Positions 30,701-42,564 of a stretch of DNA of 64,000 nt are shown piece after piece (the stretch's first letter is position 1; every line of letters starts with the position of its first letter). The position numbers and the translations under genes were made by a program. The notes beneath the pieces were generated by a model. It did no database searches. It was not told the DNA's origin and worked only from the letters and a program-made list of their open reading frames with translations. Source of the stretch: Primula veris (lineage: Eukaryota; Streptophyta; Magnoliopsida; Ericales; Primulaceae); NCBI GenBank assembly GCA_963682055.1, contig OY821740.1, positions 31,822,795-31,886,794 of the forward strand, read 5' to 3'.

Positions 30701-33700
30701 TGGTTTTCTAGTTTTTTCATCTAGATGTGACTTTATGATTTAAGTTAAAAAATAATTTGCAGGAGACTAAAGAAAATGCAACCTCAACAACCAGGATACA
30801 ACAGCTCTCGTGTGTACCTGGAACTTCTTGCTGATCTTCCATGGGAAAAAGCCAGTGAAGAGCTCGAATTAGATTTAAAAGCTGCAAGAGAGCGCCTGGA
30901 TAGTGATCACTACGGTTTAGTTAAGGTCAAACAAAGGATAATAGAGTATCTAGCAGTTCGCAAGGTTTGTCTTTCCTTCTTCCGTGGAATTATGTCTCAT
31001 TTGTACACTGTACTAGTATCAGTTTTCACAATCGAGATACCAAAATCCTGCAATTAGGACGTCAAGTTAATACTATCTACCAATTCTTTGATCACAAATG
31101 AAACACCAACGCTAAAATTTAATTCTTAAGAACAACTGGATTTTGATGCCTTGATCTACTAATTGTGAGATTTGGTGTGGATTGGCTCCTAAATTGTGAA
31201 TTTTTAATCTCCAATTTCGTGTAATTTTTTCCCTGAATTGTAAAAACTAATAATATGTTGTACGAATTGTTCAAAGCTATTAGGTTGGTGTTTAAAAAGA
31301 TATTTTTACCCTTTTTTCTTTTATACTTTTCTATTGGTTTGGTTTTTCATTAATTTGTGTTTGGTTTTGTACGTGTATTGTAGCTCAAACCTGAAGCAAG
31401 AGGCCCCGTCTTATGCTTTGTGGGCCCACCTGGTGTAGGAAAAACATCTTTGGCGTCATCCATTGCTGCTGCATTGGGTCGAAAGTTCATACGTATATCT
31501 CTTGGTGGTGTAAAGGATGAGGCTGATATTAGAGGACACAGAAGAACATACATTGGAAGCATGCCAGGTCGTCTTATTGACGGATTGAAGGTTGCGACTT
31601 TTTTTAATGTTTTTTTCCCTTCGTTATAATTTATGGTAACCATCAAACACTTCCTCTCGTGTTTGAGTGAAAATCAAACGCGCGCCAAATACATGAAATA
31701 TAGTCGAATAGACCCATTGAGCTTTCAAAATACTTTATTCCCATCCCCAAATTTAGACTTGTTCTTCTTGTAAAAGTGTGTTCGAGCAGCTGCCAACTCT
31801 ATGATGGACCAGTTCGCGTTATAGCTCATTTTATTCTGCTGCCATTTATTAAAGTAAAAGGTTGCCGATGCAAGAAATGAAGAGAAATGGGAGAAAATGT
31901 TTATGATGGATTTCGATTGTCAATTACATACGAATTAGTCACTTCATGGCCTTAATGATTATGATGACTTTAAATTTAACTTAAATTTTTTACTTTTGGT
32001 TCTTCATTCTTGTACAGTTTTATCAACCGCCATCCATTATTTAACATGATAAGATTATTTCAAGACGTTGAGTTGCTAGGTTGTTCTCATCTTCCCTCTA
32101 TTTGACCTTGATTTTAGTATATCTACTTGTTAAGTTATGTTTCGGGTTAGACACTAAACATCTTTTTCTTGTTTGGTTATTTTGAATTTCAGAAAGTTGC
32201 TGTTTGCAATCCAGTGATGTTGTTAGATGAAATTGACAAAACAGGGTCCGATGTTCGAGGTGATCCAGCTTCAGCTCTCCTGGAGGTTCTTGATCCTGAA
32301 CAGAACAAAACATTCAATGATCAGTATCCTTTTCTAAAACATGCATGCTCTTTCTGTTTTTCTGAGGTTAAAGTATCTCATGCTTTGTGGCTCATGATAT
32401 GGATAGTTAAAGCTTTATTTTTTTCATGGCAGTTGAATTTGGTCTATACCTTGGTCCTTAAGTAGTGTCCTGTCCTCCCAATCATTTATACCATAGTTAT
32501 TTACTTCTTATTTTTCTGAAAATTATTTTGTGAATGAAAGTTGTGCAACTTGGATGAGGGTCAAGACATGAACATGTTATTCTATAAAAATCACTTAAAA
32601 TGTGCTGAAAATTTTCTTTTTAAGAATTTTTAGATTTATAATGGTGAATTTTTGTGAATTTACATTGGAGATATATAATCCCGTTGTTCAGGCAAATTAA
32701 GGTAACTCCTTAATGAAATTCTACCAGTTATTTGAATGTGCCATATGACCTTTCTAAGGTAGTCTTTGTGGCAACTGCGAATAGAATGCAACCTATTCCA
32801 CCAGCATTGCTTGACAGAATGGAAGTAATCGAACTGCCTGGATATACACCAGAAGAGAAACTTAGAATAGCTATGCGTCATCTCATTCCACGTGTCCTAG
32901 ATCAGCATGGGTTAAATTCCGAGTACCTTCAAATTCCTGAGGTATATTATGCATAGAATTCTTGATGAAATGCTACTTATATACAAAAATAAATCTTGAT
33001 GAAGTGCATTGGAGCAAATTATTGAGAAAATATTGCTTCTTATATTACAGGTTATCTGCAATTTTCATTTCCAGGATTACTTCTAATTTTTCTAGGTATA
33101 GTAATAATCAAAGACATCCAAAGTCACCCTGCACGTTGAAATGCCTGATAAAAGTCCTCTGTAACATTTCAAATTAAATTATTAATACCCCTTACGTGGA
33201 ATTTTAGCTAGTTTGAGGGTTGGAGTGATTTTTATAACCTTTATTTATTATATAAAGCTCTTTCTGACTAATGGTTTATTACCTTTTCCTAGAATTTATA
33301 TTGATAGTTTACTGGTTAAATGACATTCTTTTAGTCTTTAATATATATAAAATTTCCTTTACATTTCATATCCTTTTATGCTAGGACTTTTCCTGTTAGT
33401 TTAGGCGTAATTCATATTGACTTGATAATATATTGAAATTGGAGGATAAAACGTTCTTTATGCTTGAACTTACAAGAAAATACACCTTTCCTAGTAAAGA
33501 GTGATGTATTTTGATACCTCTAGGGGTGTTTTGTTTAACTTTGAAATTTGTGGGTGTGCTGATTTTCACTCAATACTGAGGGTAGTTATTACTCATTGGC
33601 AACCAACTCTTTTTGATTGTGTCACATTTGTTGTGCGGAAACGTCTATAAAAACAAATAAGTACAAAGCAACAAAATATAATTTCAATCAAATGTATCGA

Positions 33701-36700
33701 TCTCTTGTATTCAATCAATCAAACTATACTTAAACTAACAAATAAACTCAAACGATGAATATCTCCTCTCAAAGAAATCTAACTTTCTATATATCTAATA
33801 TATCTTCCTTGTGTGTTAAATACAAAGGTACAAGTAACTATAAATAGACTCCAAGAGGGGCCTAATATATATGTCTATCCGATGTGGGATAAATAACTAT
33901 ATGACCAAACACATTAAACTTGTTTCGAACTAAGCCAACTCCTACAACATTCAGGAAATTTATTACTTATATATCTTTTTTACAGGATATGGTCAAAATT
34001 ATTATTCAGAGATATACCAGAGAAGCCGGTGTAAGAAATTTAGAGAGGAACTTAGCTGCTTTAGCTCGTGCAGCGGCTGTAAGAGTTGCAGAGCAGGACC
34101 ATTTAAGCAAAGATGTACACCAGCTTAGTGCCCCTATGCTAGAGAGTAGAGTTGTCGACGGAGCTGAAGTAGATATGGAAGTTATTCCAATGGGTAGTAG
34201 CAATAATGAGATTTCATTTTGTGTTGCTTCATCTTTTATCGTTGATGAAGCCATGCTGGAAAAAGTGTTGGGGGTAAGTTTAAAAGTTACTAATGACCAT
34301 TGTGCTTGAGTTATTATAATTTGGCGAAGTCAGGTTCCATATTCATTTACTTTTGTATTAAGCATTCCCAATGCCAAAACTTTTAGAATAGTTCAATTTT
34401 CGTCCCTAAACTTTTAGAATAACTCATTTCTGCACCCTTAGAAGCCGACTCTGATAGCTTCTTGCCTTTTTCATTAAACATAATATTTCTTCACATATGT
34501 TTCAAACAATGTTATTTCTATTTTATTATATTTAGTTCCCAAAATTCATGGTTTCACTCCCTTTATTATTTTCTTAGAATATCCTAGTTATTTCACTTAC
34601 AAACTGTTAGTATAATTTAACTTTAAACCTGTAATTATTTAAATATGGAATCATAATCATCTGTAAGCTAATTTGAAACTGTTAGTTTTTTCAAGAATGA
34701 AAGAGATTTATGCAGTGTGCTTTAGTTTATTCATTATTAGATTTTGATCATATTCCATTATTTTAGTATAGTTTATTAAATGTATATACTACTATAAAAT
34801 TTGACAGAGAAGTAATGGTTTTTGTTTAGGGACAACATATACACGATTTCGAGAATTTAGGGACTACAACTCCAAAATATGAAATTATAGGGATACAAAA
34901 TGGGATGTACATATATATTATGGACCAGCAGTATAATTAACCCTAATGTTTATTTCTATTATTTGTAATGGACCAGCCTCCGAGATATGATGATAAAGAA
35001 ACTGCAGAACGAGTTGCAACTCCAGGGGTATCTGTTGGGCTAGTTTGGACTACTTTTGGTGGAGAAGTTCAGTTTGTCGAGGCTTCAGCAATGGCCGGAA
35101 AGGGTGAACTTCACCTTACTGGGCAACTTGGTGATGTTATTAAAGAGTCCGCTCAAATTGCTTTAACCTGGGTAATTTTCTCCCACTGTATAATGTTCAA
35201 TTTTATACTCTGGAATCTTTCTTTTTTTCCGAAGAAAGATAATTTTGGGGATTTACAAGCAGTCTCGGTTTCAAACATGACTATATGAGACACAATCCTA
35301 CTTGAATCTGCTATGTTTCCTGTGTATAAGCATAGAGGTTGCAGATAGTATATGAAACTAGTTGAACAGGGAATTTTTCTGGTGGCATCTGTCACTACTG
35401 TCTTCATCTAATTATATAATACAATAGGCACAATGTTGGACACTACAACACGCACATAATCCCACTCTTGAAATTCAAATGTGTGAATTAAACGAAAGAA
35501 GAATAAACAGAAAATGCCAGGCTCAGAGTGATACCCTTCCTTCTCCCCTCATCTTTTATTTTCTTTCTCTCTGAAACACGTAATTTTGCCCAATTGCTTC
35601 CACCGTTTAGGGTTTTATTTCAATTCATCTCATCACCATCTCAAACTTTTTTAACATGCACCAAATGTAATTCATGGTACTGAAGATAAATCAATCATGG
35701 ATACCTTATAAACAAGAAGGCGAGTCCACCACACAAAATTCTTCATCCTTGTTTTGTCTATAGAGATAAAATCCAGGTATAGAAGCATTTATGAGTTCAT
35801 GCCATAATAATTTTTTCATGAAAGCTGGCTGATAGGGAAATATCTGACTCACCTAAAACGGAAGTAAGGATTCTATGGATAGTTTAGAGAGAATTAAAAT
35901 CGAAATTGGCAAGGAAGAGGTAGTCTAAAAAGTTGAGATACAGTGTCCATTTTAGTGTCCGTTAATCCTTCCCCCTATGTACATGTGTTTGTAAACATAT
36001 AATGACAAATTTGAATGTCACTTTCTGGATAAAAATTTCAAATTTAACTATAGATAATTATATCAAATCTTGTTTTGCAATATACAGGTGAGATCAAGGG
36101 CAGCAGAGCTTAATTTGGCTTCTTCCGAGGGTATTAGTCTGCTGGAGGGTCGGGACATACATATACACTTCCCTGCTGGTGCGGTTCCTAAGGACGGTCC
36201 ATCAGCAGGCGTTACTTTGGTGACATCACTAGTTTCTCTGTTTAGTCAGAGAAGGGTAAGAGCAGATACAGCTATGACTGGAGAAATGACCCTCAGGGGT
36301 CTTGTCCTACCTGTTGGTGGTATCAAAGATAAGGTATGTTTTTAACTACTATTCTTTTTCCTTTTTCTCGCTTTAAGGTATGATATCACTTTTCTTCATC
36401 AGCATAGCAGTTTTTACGTTTTAAGCACCATAAGAAACAACAAATCAGTACATCAACCTTTCAAAATTCATGTTTTTACACGGAACTCTACAAATTGAAC
36501 ATTTTGTCACCAACATATGAAAATTTACAAGTGCTGATGAGTTAAAAAATTAGCTGAGGTAAAAATGTGTCCTCTTTTGTGTAAATTGTTGCTTTGTAGA
36601 CTGGCGTAATCGAACAATTAGTACATAACTAGTGCTTTTCAGTTGATATTTTAAAGCTGGTGTCCTAATTGTTCGATCTGTAAACTTTATTTTCTGGTAT

Positions 36701-38687
36701 GCTAATTGTTCAAAAATGATAGATTGGTGTGCAAAAGCAAAATTTTCTTGTCTTAATGAACTAAAACCAGTGTGCACGTTCTTTCTTACTAATTGGATTT
36801 CAGGTTTTCTGCACACAATATTGTGTTAGACATGGATAAGAGAAAAATACTATCCTCCAGAGGACGTAATTCTTCCATATATTGTACTCAGTGCTCTGGT
36901 ATAATCTGTGGAGTACATAGTAGAATGTCTATAATTGAATATGTAAGATAAAAGAGTGACTTGAACTGTGTAACAAGATAGCTAGGTAGTATTCATGTAA
37001 ATATATAAGGAAGTTGTTACTTCGTAAAAAACTGATTGTTCACAGACTTGAGCCGACAAAACTTTGCTGTAAAGAAGAATGACCACAAAAATTTGGATTT
37101 TAAATACTTCCACTAAGCTTATTCATTGATTGTATAATTGATTTTGTGAGCATGAGACCTTGATTTGTATCCGGAGGCTGAATATAAAATCATAAAAATT
37201 GTATTTTATTTCATTGTTTTTCTACTGACGTAAAATTAGGTATATCAATGAATCAATGATTAAGAACCTTTCTCTGACTTGCTATTTTGAATTCATCTCA
37301 AATAGGTTTTGGCAGCTCATCGATATGGTATCAAAAGAATCATCCTTCCAGAAAGGAACTTGAAGGACTTGGTTGAAGTTCCAGTGGCTGTCTTGTCCAG
37401 TTTAGAGGTAAGTACATATTTCGCATCGATAAATGAAAACACTTAGGTAGAACAATATACATACTTTTGCCGCGTACCAATATTTGCACAAACAGAATTT
37501 GTGTTGATCACATAATGATATGGACCCCATGTTGCTCCTTATAATTCCTAGTTCTACATCCTATTAATAACAGTAAATGTTATCACTTCTTTTGGATGTA
37601 TTAAAAAGCTCGCAATCACAACGAGTTGAGGCTCCCTTTTACTTAAAGCTCAAGAACAGTATATGCAGTTCTGACCTAAAGCTCGAAATACATAAAAACT
37701 GTGCTTTTAACATTTCAAGACCGTAAAAGCACGCCTCAAAAGTCAAGACTCAAAAATCTTGAGCTTTAGTTGAGGGAAAAAAAAAATTATTTAGGCTCAC
37801 AAACTGGTTTTTTGTTACAAGAGCAACCCTGTGGACGGTCTCATACATAATACCTAAAACTTCAACAATGTGCAAAAATTGGTGTACCCAATCAAAGATG
37901 ACTTGTGATCTTAAATAAATTACGTGAATAAACCAAGTAAATAATAACTATTATTCATGATCTTTTGAACCTTTATATTATTTTATTTATTCTTTATCGA
38001 CCGGGTCAAAGAACGATAAAAAAAGGTTCTTGGCCTCGGTTGGTGACCTCTATTGCACTTTTGGGGATGTCCACCTTAGGTCAGCCCAAGTAGCTGCTCC
38101 GACGTCATAATTTGTGATAGTGGGGGACTGCGTTTGCGCGGCCCCTACTTAATAACGCATGTGTATGTACTTGCGTTTTTCAAGAGAGAGTTGCAGTTTT
38201 GTACCCAATACTTGGCACTCTGTAATTTTTTACCCCATCCTACCAACTTGTCTAATTAGATCCCTAGATGAATTTTGGACGGAAGGGTGCAAAACTGATG
38301 AAAAATGGTAGTATAGGGACCTAATTAGACAAGTTCTAGGATGATGTACAAAATCGCATAAAGTAGTTAGTATAAGGTACAAAACTGCATTTTACTCTTT
38401 TTTTTAAGTTAAGTTTACGCTTTTAGCATCGAAGCTTATGCTTTATATAGTGAGACTCTTATGAAAATGGTAAAGCAACCTTTTAACTTTTTAAAACATT
38501 GTTTTTTTTTTCGTCTTTATTAATAATTGATGTATTTCTTCTTGGAGATAAAATTTGGTATTAGCAATTCCCATTTGGCTTATATATTCGCTATGCATGA
38601 CAGATAGTTTATGCTAAAAGGATGGAAGATGTCTTAGAGCAAGCCTTTGAAGGTGGTTGTCCGTGGAGACAACACTCCAAATTATGA
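24784..38687 (+). CDS. LON2: Peroxisomal Lon protease homolog 2 (17 exons, 881 aa)
   Basis: ATP-dependent serine protease of the peroxisome matrix. Exons: 24784-24890, 27225-27337, 27427-27529, 28202-28371, 29130-29221, 29425-29604, 29755-29838, 30502-30629, 30763-30964, 31384-31590, 32193-32323, 32728-32941, 33986-34273, 34977-35171, 36088-36333, 37306-37407, 38604-38687. All are GT-AG and the sum is 2,646 nt, exactly in frame. The Lon N-domain starts [14 protein letters not shown]. Walker A is GPPGVGKT (exon 10) and Walker B MLLDEIDK (exon 11). The catalytic Ser is in [10 protein letters not shown] (exon 15) and the Lys in GGIKDK, at the exon 15/16 junction. The C-terminus is SKL, a type 1 peroxisomal signal, which separates it from organellar Lon1. 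Length fits the plant family (about 888 aa). No break seen; likely functional. Confidence 0.96.
25083..25446. repeat. 182-bp tandem duplication in LON2 intron 1
   Basis: The block beginning TTGGGGGAAATAAAAGTAAA at about 25,087 is repeated from about 25,269 with only a handful of differences (GTTCGATC/GTTCAATC, CGTGGTT/CGTGATT). High identity means a recent event. Confidence 0.92.
25536..25763. mobile_element. Stowaway MITE (228 bp) in LON2 intron 1
   Basis: Terminal inverted repeats CTCCCTCCGTTCCCAATTAA / TTAATTGGGAACGGAGGGAG, flanked by TA on both sides (25,534-35 and 25,764-65). This is the Tc1/mariner Stowaway signature. The whole element folds back on itself (TTTTGACCGGCT ... AGCCGGTCAAAA). 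Non-autonomous, no ORF. Confidence 0.95.
26888..26998. mobile_element. Possible short Stowaway relic
   Basis: CTCTCCGTTCCCTAGAATTC at the left and AAGGGAGTAGTAC at the right resemble degraded Stowaway ends. Internal sequence does not fold cleanly. Confidence 0.3.
27591..27975. mobile_element. Foldback MITE in LON2 intron 3
   Basis: CTTTTGTACACCAACCTGTC at the left and repeated AGGTTGGTGTA/TGTGGTGTACTAA at the right form imperfect inverted repeats. Internal motifs (AACAATTAG, GCACCAATCTGCACAAAA, ATTGGTGTCTAA) recur in introns 4, 9 and 15. Confidence 0.6.
28523..28845. mobile_element. Foldback MITE in LON2 intron 4, same family
   Basis: Begins CACTTTTGTACACTGACCTG. Internal AAGCACCAAGATACACAAAAG and GAACAATTAGTAC match the element in intron 3; the far end TTGATAGGTTTGTGTGCTAA is the partner. 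Confidence 0.55.
30998..31300. mobile_element. Foldback MITE in LON2 intron 9, same family (diverged)
   Basis: TTTGTACACTGTACTAG at one end and GCTATTAGGTTGGTGTTTAA at the other. Internal AAACACCAACGCTAAAA and ATTTGGTGTGGATTGG resemble the other copies. Confidence 0.45.
34362..34940. other. LON2 intron 13, unresolved repeat-like ends
   Basis: TCGTCCCTAAACTTTTAGAA (about 34,403) and its partial complement TTTAGGGACAACATATAC / GAATTTAGGGACTAC (about 34,826-34,868) suggest an old inverted-repeat insertion. No target duplication identified. Confidence 0.3.
36440..36770. mobile_element. Foldback MITE in LON2 intron 15, same family
   Basis: AGTACATCAACCTTTCAAAA versus TGATAGATTGGTGTGCAAAA at the ends, and internal ATCGAACAATTAGTACATAA and CTAATTGTTCGATCTG in opposite sense. 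Confidence 0.5.
38187..38396. mobile_element. Foldback MITE (about 210 bp) in LON2 intron 16
   Basis: Ends GTTGCAGTTTTGTACCCAAT and AAGGTACAAAACTGCATTTT are inverted repeats. The palindrome continues inward (ACTTGTCTAATTAGATCCCT versus GGGACCTAATTAGACAAGT). A second structural family, different from the four AACAATTAG elements. Confidence 0.75.
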
Positions 38688-40910
38688 CGTTATTTAAATC
38701 ATATGGTCAACTTTGAGTCGTCAATTAGTTACGATTTACCATGTTGGCGCACTTTGGTCTGTCTGCTCAGAGACTAATGGAAGTGATAACAAGGTCAGTT
38801 AACTAGTTGCAGTCTCTGTATTTAACATGTGGTCTCTGTATTTTAACATGATATCTCTCTCTCGCTTGAGATTACGAAATTACTCATAAGTTCCTCATCT
38901 CACCAACTTGTAATTATTTCTCTTTCTTTTTCAATCGAGATGTATATATACTTGACAAATATATTGTTGTATTATAAAAGAAATTACAATTGGGCAAGAA
39001 ATTCTTGCTGGCTTATGAATAAATACTGCGGAAGATTCATTACCTTTACATTTCAAGACGATAATAAAAGTAATATAAAGTCGACAGAGCCAGATAACCC
39101 ATGCAATGGACATTAACTTGGTTAGAATGTTTGGCTTGGAGATTGAGGAATGTGTGTTATTTTGTTAACGGAATATGTTGAATGAGTAAAAACCATTCAC
39201 CTCGAATGGCTTTTTTTTGGCAACCTTTGGATTAATTCATCCAAGAGCTGAGGTGGATCGAGTACTTTCTGGGTTTTGAATTTTTCTTTTTACTCTTTTC
39301 ATCCGATGATCCCTGTACATTTCCAAGGTGTAATATGACTCTCCCAAACAGACCGTTATGGTTGAAAAGTCTTTTTAACCATTCAGCGAAATCAATCACA
39401 TCCTTTTGACACAAATGAGGGTAAGCCGCACAAATTTTTCGTCTTGAAGAACCTACGTAATATAATATATTGTCATTCTTGTTATACGAAACCTGGATAG
39501 TAGAAAGCGATCAAACATCTTCGGCTCTTTGCCTTCCGGGTGATTGCCTGAATCTAAAAATGATGTCAAGAAACTTGGAAGATAATAAAATTCGGGATTG
39601 GTTAACCTCTCTATCGCACTTATATTGAAGTTTATGCTTCCCCAGTTGGTAGCGAATAGTGCAAATGAGGAACTAGCTGCTTGCATGGCCATGGTGTATG
39701 CCATTATTATAACAAAATTAATGAACACGTTATGCAGCCATGCAGGGTGGCAGCATCAGTTGGGTTGTCTTGTAGTTGTAGATGATATGAACAACAAATC
39801 TTTTATCTTTTTGAGTTTTGAGTAAATTATTGTTACAGACCAAAAAACAAAAGTAAATTATTGTTAAGTGATAAATGAAGCGTTCTTTCCCGTATAGACT
39901 GTACAGTCATCAAGAAAATCCCCATTGAGGATCATTTTGATAAAATTACCGAAAGTAATTATCTTTACCCACATTGCTCCTGCATAAAAACATTGGACGG
40001 AATAGACACCTCCGAGAAGATCATTTCAAACTGCTACATCTACAAAGTCCAAACGCCGCAAGTAGACCTCTCATAGCTAGTATAGCAGAGCTTGAAGTTG
40101 AAGTAGAGCAAGATAACCAAAAGAGATAACAACGTAAAGCGCGTGGAAGAGGGCGTTTACAGCAGTGGGGTGTCAGGATAGAGCACGGCGAGAGAAAGGA
40201 GGGAAAGCGAGAGATAAAGTTACCGTCAGCTTTAACTTTTAACCTTCAAGTTTTTAAGGAAGATAGTTCTGAAGTGGAGAAGAGGTGACCTTTAGGTGGA
40301 TAGAGATAACAGGTGGCAAGTTGATCGTTTATCTATGGAAGCACTAATTGAGAATAAAATTATGCTGGCAATCAGTCAACGGAGATCAAGTCTAAAAAAA
40401 TTCACTTAATAAGTATACATTATCCCTTAAATGTTAACTTCATGTCCCATTGTTATTGAAGAACACAAAACCCTCATACTTGTACAGCATTCCATATATT
40501 TGATTATTTATTATTTTCCACTGCTTAGTGTTTTGATGCAACACATTTGGGAAAACAATGACCAAGACACAATCCAATCACGTGGTTCACTTCGACAGAA
40601 TGTAATATATATAACCACAAATAATTTGGTTCTACTTCCGTCTGGGAATTACTAAAAAAAACAATTTCTTTGCAAAAAATGCAAACATCATGAACCATTA
40701 ACGACTTCTTGATTTGATGTACATACTAATATCTCTATCGTAAGTGATCATATATACGAGACAAACCCTGGTAGAAGACATAGTAAAAAAGAGGGAGAAA
40801 GGGCCGAGGCTTGTTACACGGCTAATTTTACACGTCATCATACAGTGGTAGGTAACACCGATACCCTAATGGGGAGTACCCACTACTAGATCTGTCCCTT
40901 TTTTTTTTCC
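38688..40910. other. Region downstream of LON2
   Basis: LON2 3' UTR followed by sequence without a recognised gene. Minus-strand open frames at 39,232-39,414 and 39,453-39,728 are adjacent and slightly protein-like (FAEWLKRLFNHNGLFG; FLDSGNHPEGKEPKMFDRF). They could be pieces of one decayed gene, but I do not recognise the family and see no start, splice or promoter context. Confidence 0.45.
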
Positions 40911-41477
40911 TCAAAATGGTCCTGGGAAGGTTCCAAGTTCCCTTTGTTCGTTCCACTTACCCATTCACTAGGGCATAAGGATCTATAATACTTGGCAAAT
41001 TTCTCACACTCCTCTGCATCTTTACCTTTCTGCTGAATGCACCTAATAAACCCCAAAAACAAATTTATTAACTATCTTACCAGTTTTCAAGATTAGGTTG
41101 GGGAAAAAATGCCCAAAAAGTTTGGTGACATCTAAATAATTTGTTTTACTAGTTACCTTATGTTTGTTGGTCTTGAAAGCTCAAAAATAGTAGGATGGTG
41201 AAAGAACTCTGCTTGTTCCAACATTATACTCAATAACTCTGAGAGAAATAAACTAGAAAATGCTAAAAATTCCCATCTTAAAGAATATACTAAAAACTGT
41301 GATGCAGCCGTTTAACAATATATCTCTGAATTAATAACCAGTGTATTAACCAATAAGATCAGTACGGAACACTGGATACCTGTGATACTCAAGGTATCGA
41401 GTGTAGCAATGTCGTGTTTGGTTGGTTGCAGGGAACCTCCAATCGAACGGAACTGTCCCCACATCTTCTACCTGCAT
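40911..41477 (-). pseudogene. COX6B-like: Cytochrome c oxidase subunit 6b-like copy, frameshifted
   Basis: Exon 41380-41471 reads VEDVGTVPFDWRFPATNQTR and HCYTRYLEYH. After a GT-AG intron (41043-41379), exon 41042-40911 reads CIQQKGKDAEECEKFAKYYR, SLCPSEW. This gives the CX9C and CX10C twin-cysteine pattern of COX6b, an intermembrane-space subunit of complex IV. Right after EW the frame is wrong: the conserved end (WNEQRELGTFPGPF, stop at 40,911) is in another frame. This fits loss of about 4 nt at 40,956-40,960. In the unshifted frame the protein gains a foreign tail to a TAG further on. An ATG at 41,475-41,477 is in frame (MQVED), or an upstream exon is missing. Likely a pseudogene, or a copy with an altered C-terminus. 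Confidence 0.8.
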
Positions 41478-42456
41478 CCATAATAGTCCTCTAATAATAC
41501 GCTACTTATAATAGAAGTAATAATGCACAATGCCTAGCTACAATTGTAAGGCTGAAAAATGAAAATCGTATAAAAAGGACAGGTCTAATCTTGTCTGATT
41601 TCCAAATAATTATGAACTATGATCCACTTCTGTTACTCCAGCCGACTGTAAAATTAAGATCCATCCATACTTTGTTTCTTGTCCCAAATGATTGTCCACT
41701 TTATTTTGAAAAAAAATGATGAACTTTTAACATCCTTATCCACTCCATGTAATATGACTGCTAAAATTGATCTTCAATAACACTATTTGAATAATAAATT
41801 AAGAAAATCTTTAACCACATTTCTTATGGTTATGAAAAGAACAAAGTGGACTATTTTCAGGTACACAGGAGGTTTTAAAAAATGAAGCTAGTACATGCCA
41901 AGTTACTAACAGCTAGCTAGTTTGTATAAAATCATGAACTTCTAGAAAGTTGAAAACAAATAAATATTCAATATTTAGTTGACATCCAAAGTCTGAAATG
42001 ATTTATTCTGTATCGACCATTTAAAACTATCATTCATACTCATATCATACATTTCCTTAATATCCCCCTCCCAAAACTTGGATTCTGGAACTTAATTAGA
42101 CATCATCACCTTACTCGTTTATTTACGTTAATAGGTTCCGATACTACCTCTTTTCATGGATTACCTGATCAACTACATCAGTATTAAACTATTAACACTA
42201 AAATGTACAAATTATTAGTACCTAGAATATTTTACTAATTACTACTGATAGGATCATAGACTCATGGTACTATAGCAATAACCTTAGCTAATTGTTGTTA
42301 CGGAAGAGTTTATTCTTAGTCAACTTCTAGTGCAAAAATAAACTAAGTAGTGTACCGTCACTGTTTACAAAACTTACGTGTAAACAATATCACGACTATA
42401 GACTATATATAGTTAAAGCCGGGCTTTAGACTAGCTAGCAAAGGGTCTAGAAAATT
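41478..42456. other. Non-coding stretch upstream of the COX6b-like copy
   Basis: No gene seen. 41,670-41,890 has weak inverted ends (GATTGTCCACTTTATTTTG versus CAAAGTGGACTATTTTC), possibly an old MITE. Confidence 0.4.
42403..42412 (+). promoter_or_regulatory. TATA box before small ORF
   Basis: CTATATATAG about 50 bp upstream of the ATG at 42,457. Confidence 0.35.
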
Positions 42457-42564
42457 ATGAAGAGTTTCCCGAGTTTCTTATTATTTGCGCTTCTTGCTCT
42501 GCTACTAGTACTTTCTGTTTCGATTGATTTGACGACTCTCACGACAATATTTCACTGCTTTTAG
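42457..42564 (+). CDS. Possible small secreted-peptide ORF (35 aa)
   Basis: ATG at 42,457 opens MKSFPSFLLFALLALLLVLS, a textbook signal-peptide shape (basic start, long Leu/Ala/Val core). A short remainder follows and ends HCF at TAG 42,562-42,564. A TATA box sits about 50 bp upstream, and downstream sequence resembles a 3' UTR (TTGATTAATGATAAG near 42,750). With almost nothing after the predicted cleavage region it may be the truncated start of a larger secreted-protein gene. No family recognised; it may be chance. Confidence 0.3.
   Translation: MKSFPSFLLFALLALLLVLSVSIDLTTLTTIFHCF

Noticed and set aside
36070..36345. Lon exon 15 as a separate small protein
   Set aside because: The upstream ATG lies in the intron; the segment is exon 15 of LON2 with proper acceptor and donor.
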